Shown one piece after another: positions 10,952 to 16,295 of a stretch of DNA of 16,295 bases. Origin of the DNA: Tieghemiomyces parasiticus (Eukaryota > Kickxellomycota > Dimargaritomycetes > Dimargaritales > Dimargaritaceae); contig JANBPT010001021.1 of the NCBI GenBank assembly GCA_027575765.1, positions 1-16,295 on the forward strand. The letters are read 5' to 3'. The notes under the pieces were generated by a model. It worked only from the letters and a program-made list of their open reading frames with translations. It ran no database searches and was not told the DNA's origin. How positions within the stretch are numbered: the stretch's first letter is position 1; each line of letters begins with the position of its first letter. Position numbers and translations under genes: made by a program.

Positions 10952-10960
10952 TTATAAATA
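10952..10960 (+). promoter_or_regulatory. TATA-like box of a candidate long transcript
   Basis: TTATAAATA lies at the boundary between G-rich DNA upstream and a long pyrimidine-rich, ATG-poor tract that starts about 30 bp downstream. The same order (purine-rich flank, TATA, pyrimidine-rich leader) is seen at the F-box-like gene. Activity is inferred from the motif and the composition change only. Confidence 0.45.
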
Positions 10961-11836
10961 TCGCAGCCATGACGGAGCTTCCCCGCGATCGCCCTAGTGC
11001 GCCGTCCCCCTCCCGCCTCTCCCTCCCTTGCCTGTATTTCCCCCCGCGCCGTGCTGCCCATTTCTCCCCACCATTGAGGGATAGGCCGTGGCCCACGCTA
11101 GTCGACATTGCCTGCTACCCCTGCGGCAGTGCCAATTCCACGGCTGTCAGCCCCATAGTTGCCCACCTGCTACGCCGGTCGCTTTGCACAGAGAACCGTT
11201 GCGACAGCGCACGTCACCCCCCGCCCACTCCTCCAGTTCCTGCCTTCGCCTGGGGCCCATTGTCTCCCGTCGCCTCACGGGAATTAAATTAATTTTTTGC
11301 GTGGTGTCTGCCGGTTCCATTGTGGGCCTACCACCAGCACCTGTCGGCTGGCCATCCACCTTGGTTTGTAATAATTGGTACATAACCTGCGGCCGCCGCA
11401 GCCCGTCTCCCGTCCCGGCCCCCTGCCTCTTTATTCCCATCCCTCTGCTGGGCCCCGCTGTCCCCCGACCACCCTATTTGCATCCGACCCCCCTAACTTG
11501 CGGTCCAGTAACAGTCTTCGCTACATACGCTGGAAGGCCCCAGGCTGGCTTTGACTTCGTGGCTGTCCCCGCTCGGGCCGCGTTTTTATTATTGTGAATA
11601 CTCGACTCGCTCCCGCTCTATACCCCCCTGACCGGTAGTTTTTGGTAAAATCCTGCTGCACCTGCCTCGATCCTGTCGCAGAGCTATAGCCTGGACACGT
11701 CTTCCCCTCCACCGTTCCAATCATTCGCCCCTGGCTCCCCCAATAGGCCCGGTATCTCTCTGTACGTGCCCGCCGGCCGAACCGGCTCCTTAACCTGCCC
11801 TCCCTAATTTCTGTACCTGGTTTTGGCCGCTGGACT

Positions 11837-11908
11837 ATGCCCCCAGGCGACATCGTTGCACTGATAACGGCCCACCCTGGCATCTCCCCCCTTGCCGCCG
11901 GTGCCTAA
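11837..11908 (+). CDS. Short ORF at the first ATG of the pyrimidine-rich tract
   Basis: The ORF has 23 codons plus stop and is notable only because its start is the first ATG after 865 ATG-free bases. The peptide begins MPPGDIVALITAHPG, is mildly hydrophobic and has no family I know. It ends 26 bp before the splice acceptor at 11934, so splicing may remove it. It would be an upstream ORF if this tract is a leader. There is no evidence of translation. Confidence 0.15.
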   Translation: MPPGDIVALITAHPGISPLAAGA

Positions 11909-11934
11909 TCTCACCTGTGGCTCTTTGCTTGCAG
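11904..11934 (+). other. Candidate 3' splice site
   Basis: CCTAATCTCAC (branch-like) followed by a T-rich tract and TTGCAG ending at 11934 is a well-formed fungal intron end. A possible donor is GTACGT at 11762, which would give an intron of 173 nt. It supports a spliced + strand RNA through this region. The donor pairing is uncertain. Confidence 0.4.
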
Positions 11935-12832
11935 CTGCCGTTCACTGCCGGCGTACCCCCACCGCCTCTCATCGTGCCGTATGCAATCACGTTCCCCTCG
12001 TTCTGTTCGCCCCTATTCAGTACCACGGCTGTCCACCGCCACTCCCGCCGGCCCTAAGCCTTGGCCTGTTTCTTCCTATTGCGCTGTTGCAACCCCCCGC
12101 CGCACCGTCCTCCCTCCCCTCCTGTGGACCTTGGTCTACGCGCCCGGCCTGCATTCAGCCCCACCCTCCTGATTCAGTGCGGCGCCGTGCATATATTCCC
12201 TCTTTTGACTCTTTGGCAACCCTCCCTTCGACTCCTCCGCACAGCGGCCCCCTACCCTTCGCCACCATCCCTCTTTTCATCCCTGCCAGGTGTCGAATAA
12301 CGTCGGCCCCTGACGCCGCCGGCAAATCGTATTTAGTAGTTCGGGACTGCCCGTGGATATATCACGTCCGCTTACTTTCTTCTCCTAGGATTCTTTCCCT
12401 CCGCTGTATGCCCCTTATCCGCAACCGCCCGCACGCGTAGCAGCGTCGGAGTACTGCATAGAGACCCTGCACACCTAGTACATACAACCAGTCTAGCATA
12501 CCTTCCGTTTCGGGCTGCCTCCCCGTTCCAACTCCATTCCCAAACCACCCCACACTTTATACCGTTTCCACTCTTAGTACCGCGTCGCCTGGTCGCTCGC
12601 TCCCCGAGACTTTTTGACTATTTGGAATCGCATATCCCTAGCCCTATTACCTCCGCTCCGCGATCCACTGTTTTTGCCTCTTGTAATTCGCCTCTTTCCG
12701 GGGCACAGTCCTGCATGCCGCCGTCCTGTGTCGCTCACCGCCCTCACACGTCCCAACCTCGCGCCGTCCTTCGCCCGTTTCTTCCGCGCCACGCCTGCTG
12801 CGTGTATCCCCTTCACCGGGACCCCCTTTACG

Positions 12833-13858
12833 GTAAGTGATATGCTCGGGCCCCAAAGCCAGGTGTCCCTCGTCGTACATTCCCCCGCTGCCATGTCCTT
12901 TGCACGCCTACTCTCCCAAGTAGCTAGGTTGTGGAATAACCCCCCTCCCCGCCCTTCGCCAACCGACGACGACTCCGGTAGGACTGACCACGTCACCTCG
13001 TTCACGTGGCTGCGTCGGTGCGACCAAACCCTGGCACTCGCACTGGCTCAGGGTGATACCGAAGAGTACAGTGCGGGCTGGGTGGCTTCCCAGTCTCCTG
13101 GTGCCATGGGCCTCATACGGGAAGGAGAGTCAGAATGAGAGAGAGAGAGAGCGCGCACGCTCCATTGACCTTTGACACCAGCAGGTTACCATATCTGTCC
13201 ATCAGTATCGGTCCTAGTGATGTCCCACTTTGGAACTCCGTACAGGGTCCTGTGGGCGTCCGGAAAGGGGGGAGTAGGTGGGCGCATCCTTTTGGCTAGT
13301 TCCTTTCCTCAACGTGGATCCTCAATAGCTACTAGGCGGTCGATCTGTGACCGCTTAATGAGGAGCGGACTGGGATAGCCGTGGGTTTAGGGCTCCCGAA
13401 CTCTGAACCGATGGCTAACCTACGCCCGTGTACCCGTTACCTCTCCAGTCGCTCCGCTCGCTAATGTGCTTGTGTCCGTAGGGAGGGCTGGGCCGCCTCT
13501 GTGACTGTCACAGACAGCGGGAAGGGCACTGAATTCTCCGATGGTGCTAACGCGTCCTACCCGCTGCAAACGCCGCCGTAGTTGGCCAACAGAAAAGCGG
13601 AACTAACCAATTGGCCATATTTTTCGATTCGCGACTCCCTTTTGCTCTCCAATCCAGCCACCGACCCCTACTGGTCACCGCCCGCGTTGTGGTCAATCAT
13701 TTGCGAGTTTACAGAATTGCAAGGCTCATTGATAATCGACGATTTATATCCCGACCACTCAGATTATATTGTTCTGAAGCTTTTTTTCTTTGTTTTTGCT
13801 TCTTTTTTTGAACCCACCCTCATCGTCTGTTCCGTTTCCCTTACCAATTCAAACGCAG
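12833..13858 (+). other. Candidate leader intron upstream of the Zn(2)-Cys(6) gene
   Basis: The donor CG|GTAAGTGA at 12833 is close to consensus. A matching acceptor is AAACGCAG ending at 13858, preceded by a long T-rich tract at 13779-13840. Joining them would connect the ATG-depleted tract to the sequence just before the regulator gene. Length would be 1026 nt, long for a fungal intron. Other acceptors, such as CAAGTAG near 12918, are possible. Confidence 0.25.
13137..13151 (+). repeat. (GA)7 microsatellite
   Basis: Third GA array of the window, followed by GCGCGCACGC. It lies just after the pyrimidine-rich tract ends. Confidence 0.9.
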
Positions 13859-13928
13859 GTATTCAGGTTTCTTTCTCAAGCATCCCCTCTACGCTGTCTG
13901 TTGACCGTATCCAGCGACCCTGCTTATG
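13160..13928. other. Non-coding DNA between the pyrimidine-rich tract and the regulator promoter
   Basis: Mixed composition up to about 13580, then pyrimidine-rich with T7-T8 runs at about 13780-13810. A plus ORF at 13582-13935 (117 codons) has hydrophobic, low-complexity sequence encoded by the T-rich tract and no domain. I treat it as non-coding and as probable promoter or intron of the regulator gene. Confidence 0.4.
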
Positions 13929-13935
13929 TATATAA
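13929..13935 (+). promoter_or_regulatory. TATA box, possible proximal promoter of the regulator
   Basis: TATATAA lies 289 bp upstream of the regulator start codon, in a pyrimidine-rich stretch. If used, transcription would begin near 13955-13970 and the leader would be about 260 nt. It may work alongside the more distant TATA-like box at 10952. Confidence 0.45.
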
Positions 13936-14021
13936 CCACCGCCGACCAACCTTTTCCCGCTGCCGTTTTGGATCAACTCATCCGTTGACTTGTCTACCAC
14001 CACCTTTGCTAGTGTTCCGGA

Positions 14022-14144
14022 ATGGTTTCTGGACCAGGCCATGAGACTATCCACTCGATTTTAACCACCGCCCCAGCTGCAATATCGTTGCCGATAGGGA
14101 TATTTTATTTCTTTGGCCTGCTCACTGCTCTTAGCCAAACTTAG
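14022..14144 (+). CDS. Upstream ORF (40 codons) in the regulator leader
   Basis: The ATG at 14022 opens 40 codons ending in TAG at 14142-14144, which is 79 bp before the regulator start. The second half is strongly hydrophobic (AISLPIGIFYFFGLLTAL) and could span a membrane. A shorter uORF of seven codons (14041-14064) overlaps it in another frame. If the leader starts at the TATA box at 13929, ribosomes would meet both before the main start, a typical way to lower translation of a regulator. Translation itself is not shown. Confidence 0.25.
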   Translation: MVSGPGHETIHSILTTAPAAISLPIGIFYFFGLLTALSQT

Positions 14145-14223
14145 GCAGACCACTCCGCCCGCGTCGAATTCTAGATCGCTTGGGATTACTCATTCTTCAA
14201 CACTTGCATTATTTGCACCCCAC

Positions 14224-16295
14224 ATGACATCGGCCGCTAGTCCCACGGGGGTCAAGCTGCTGCGGTCGTGTGACCGCTGTCGCAAGCTAAAAAAGAAGTG
14301 CGACGGGATCAAGCCGACCTGCCACCGCTGTCGCAAGGCAAATACACCCTGCGAGTACCGGTTGCGGACCAAAGGGCACGGCGCCCTGGGGCACTGTGCG
14401 GGCGACGGCGACGCGCCCAGTTTCCTCGACCCTGCTAGCATTTCCCACTTCACCGGTCACGCCAACCCGCCGCCCTTGCACGCCATTCAAACCCAGCTGT
14501 CCCACCTCGAGCTGGATATGCCGCACCAGCCCCCAAACTTTCACCGCAGCCCTAGCCGCACGACCCCGCCTTACTTGCACTCCAACGTTATGCACTACGG
14601 AGCACCACCAGCCACCGTGGCCCCCGCGGCACTCACTAGTGTCGGGCCCATGGACCCTGCCTTAATCGCCGCCAGTTTCGGTTTGGACCCGGCCGGGGTG
14701 CCGGCGTGGGCTATGCAACTCCTCCGAGGGCCCGGGACACCGGGGTCCTTGCCTCCAAACCCTGTCAACCCCAGCTACCCTCCGTGGTACCCGGCCCTGA
14801 TCCACAACCCGCAGGCTGCCATGGCGCTCATGAACCAGTTGCCAATCAGCACCCTCCCAGATATCCCCCTCACCCTTGACCACCTCTTCCACTTCGCGGA
14901 TCCCTTCGCCACTCAGGCACCGTCGTTTCGAGACCCCCAGGTCCAACTGGGCCACCAGGCTGTCTTGCGCCACCTTCACAGCCCAGACCTGCTGAGGTAT
15001 CTGCTCCACGATTATCTCCGATTCTTCCACCCGCTCTTCTTCATCACGCACCCGTTTGTATGCCAATGGCTCCACGAGTTCATTGACGAGCGCAGCCGGG
15101 TACCCCCCAACGCAGCCGCCGCTGCTACCCCATGGCAGTCCACTCACCTTCCCCCACAGGCCGAGTCCCAGCTCCTCCATCGCCAGCTCCACGGCCTAAT
15201 GGGCAAGCACAGTGACTACCCACAGGCCAGCTGGTTTAGCAAGATCACCACGCTAGACGCCAGCCACGACTCCAACCCGTCCACCCGAGGTGCACGGTTC
15301 TCCACTTCCGTCCCGACTGTCCCGCCTTCCGCACTAGTGCGACGGTCGCCAGGACTGCACCGCCCGGCCTCGCAGTCGGCTGCAGCGGTCGACCGCGAGT
15401 TCAGCGAGACCGGTTACCTACGGCCCACCTGCCTGATCTATGTCATCCTGGCCACCGCGTGCCAGTTTAGCGACCATCCACTAGCCAAAGACCGAGACAG
15501 TTCCGGCACGTCGGTCCTGGGCCGCCAGTACTTCATGCGGGCCCTCGACTGGATGCCCCATCATCTGGCCGACCCCACCCCGGAGACGATCAACATCCTC
15601 ATCTCCACCAGCGTGTACAGGTACTCCCTCGGCCAGGCGGTGGTGTCCAACATGTACACCGGTCTCGCTTACCGGGTGGCCCAGGACCTTGGCCTGCACC
15701 AGATCGACCACGGAGTCGACTCAGCCACCCTACCGCCTCACGAGTGGTTTGAGTACGAGGTGCGACGACGTATCTGGTGGATGATGGAGCGGTTCGGGAT
15801 CGCGCCCATGGGCTGGAGCCTCCCACAGTCCTACGCCCGCGTCCGCGCCCCGAAGCTCATTCTCCCGCCTTCCGATGACCAGGCCTACATTCTCGGGCTT
15901 ATTGCGCGGTATCCGGCTCTCCCCACCGAGATCCAGCGTGACTACATGGTGGCCGCCCGGTATTCTCACTCGCGGTCCGATCCCAGCACTTTGCACTTCG
16001 ACTTTGAGCTACGGTCGCTCATGTTGTCCATCAACCAGGCCGTGGTGGCGTATCTGTCCCGTAAACCCCGTACTCGTGACTCGAGTGATCACTTTCAGGC
16101 CGCTAAGGTTCACATGCGTACCACCTGGCGGACGTTCGACACCTTGCAGGCCGACCTGGGCCTCTGGTACAAGCAGCTGCCCCCGCGCTTCCAGGTCAAC
16201 CGACAGCAGGCCCACGTTGCCCGCGTCAACTGCCCGGCCACCTTCTGCGCCGTACTCTACATCCATACGCAGTACTTTGCCACGGTCATCTCACT
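14224..16295 (+). CDS. Zn(2)-Cys(6) fungal transcription factor, 3' end missing
   Basis: Open for 690 codons to the window edge without an intron. Residues 16-43 form the binuclear zinc cluster Cx2Cx6Cx6Cx2Cx6C (C16, C19, C26, C33, C36, C43) with a basic KLKKK stretch. This Gal4-type DNA-binding domain contacts CGG triplets in the nucleus. Residues about 50-235 are Pro/His/Ser-rich and probably disordered. At about 254-278 the string LLHDYLRFFHPLFFITHPF is the typical start of the fungal_trans middle homology region. The rest of that domain lies at about 395-560 (CQFSDHPLAKDR, then MYTGLAYRVAQDLGLHQ, then EVRRRIWW). About 105 low-complexity residues separate the two parts. ATG 14224 is the first in frame after a stop at 14095. 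Codons prefer C in third position. The regulated pathway cannot be told from the sequence. Confidence 0.93.
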   Translation, partial: MTSAASPTGVKLLRSCDRCRKLKKKCDGIKPTCHRCRKANTPCEYRLRTKGHGALGHCAGDGDAPSFLDPASISHFTGHANPPPLHAIQTQLSHLELDMPHQPPNFHRSPSRTTPPYLHSNVMHYGAPPATVAPAALTSVGPMDPALIAASFGLDPAGVPAWAMQLLRGPGTPGSLPPNPVNPSYPPWYPALIHNPQAAMALMNQLPISTLPDIPLTLDHLFHFADPFATQAPSFRDPQVQLGHQAVLRHLHSPDLLRYLLHDYLRFFHPLFFITHPFVCQWLHEFIDERSRVPPNAAAAATPWQSTHLPPQAESQLLHRQLHGLMGKHSDYPQASWFSKITTLDASHDSNPSTRGARFSTSVPTVPPSALVRRSPGLHRPASQSAAAVDREFSETGYLRPTCLIYVILATACQFSDHPLAKDRDSSGTSVLGRQYFMRALDWMPHHLADPTPETINILISTSVYRYSLGQAVVSNMYTGLAYRVAQDLGLHQIDHGVDSATLPPHEWFEYEVRRRIWWMMERFGIAPMGWSLPQSYARVRAPKLILPPSDDQAYILGLIARYPALPTEIQRDYMVAARYSHSRSDPSTLHFDFELRSLMLSINQAVVAYLSRKPRTRDSSDHFQAAKVHMRTTWRTFDTLQADLGLWYKQLPPRFQVNRQQAHVARVNCPATFCAVLYIHTQYFATVIS

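Larger units (their letters stand above)
10985..12832 (+). ncRNA. Candidate long ATG-depleted transcript or long 5' leader
   Basis: Starts about 25 bp after the TATA-like box at 10952. Hand counts on several 60-base lines give about 23-35% purine. There is no ATG from 10972 to 11836 (865 nt), and up to 12841 only four, at 11837, 11981, 12408 and 12715. Possible ORFs in all frames are Pro/Ser/Leu-rich and lack domains, so protein coding is not supported. It contains a good 3' splice site (CTAAT branch-like, then TTTGCTTGCAG ending at 11934) and ends here at a GTAAGT donor at 12833. It could be a long non-coding RNA, or the first exon or exons of the Zn(2)-Cys(6) gene at 14224. A decayed or purely compositional tract is the null view. 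Both borders are inferred. Confidence 0.35.

Noticed and set aside
11892..12440. Plus-strand 182-codon ORF rich in Pro, Leu and Ser
   Set aside because: Low-complexity product of C/T-rich DNA. It lacks an ATG in good context near its start, crosses the splice acceptor at 11934 and has no domain.
12574..13005. Minus-strand ORFs in the purine-rich complement of 10985-13060
   Set aside because: They are Arg/Gly-rich with no domain. Long open frames follow from the skewed composition, and the promoter and splice signals point to the + strand.

Overview
The window looks like nuclear DNA of a fungus. It holds an intron-bearing protein gene with a GT...AG intron, TATA-box promoters with pyrimidine-rich leaders, and a fungus-type Zn(2)-Cys(6) binuclear-cluster regulator with a fungal_trans-like middle domain. 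I see no bacterial operon, Shine-Dalgarno pattern, rRNA or credible tRNA. The intron-poor, C-ending codon use and the lineage-specific first gene would suit an early-diverging filamentous fungus such as the Zoopagomycota, but that placement is a guess.

Layout. Positions 1-976 are upstream DNA carrying a diverged tandem duplication (about 390-860, period about 235). A TATA box at 977-986 and a C/T-rich leader precede gene 1, which I model as two exons (1158-1382 and 1632-2849). It encodes a 480-residue protein with an apparent signal peptide, an F-box-like segment and an unrecognised C-terminal body. Positions 2850 to about 10950 are about 8 kb with no recognisable gene, holding only simple repeats and short chance ORFs.

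At 10952-10960 a second TATA-like box marks an abrupt change. From about 10980 to about 13060 the + strand is strongly pyrimidine-rich, almost free of ATG (none between 10972 and 11836), and carries good splice signals: an acceptor ending at 11934 and a GTAAGT donor at 12833. I read this as a candidate long non-coding transcript, or the long untranslated leader of the regulator gene downstream. A third TATA box at 13929-13935 could serve that gene directly. The Zn(2)-Cys(6) regulator starts at 14224 and is open to the end of the window (690 codons, 3' end missing).

How the parts may work together is inference. The regulator is the kind of protein that binds CGG triplets. The duplicated region upstream of gene 1 contains two copies of a CGG-TA-CCG palindrome and two copies of a CCGGCGG element, so a regulatory link is possible. 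The observation I rate highest is the ATG-depleted, pyrimidine-rich presumed transcript upstream of the regulator, which resembles the very long 5' leaders known for some fungal master regulators.
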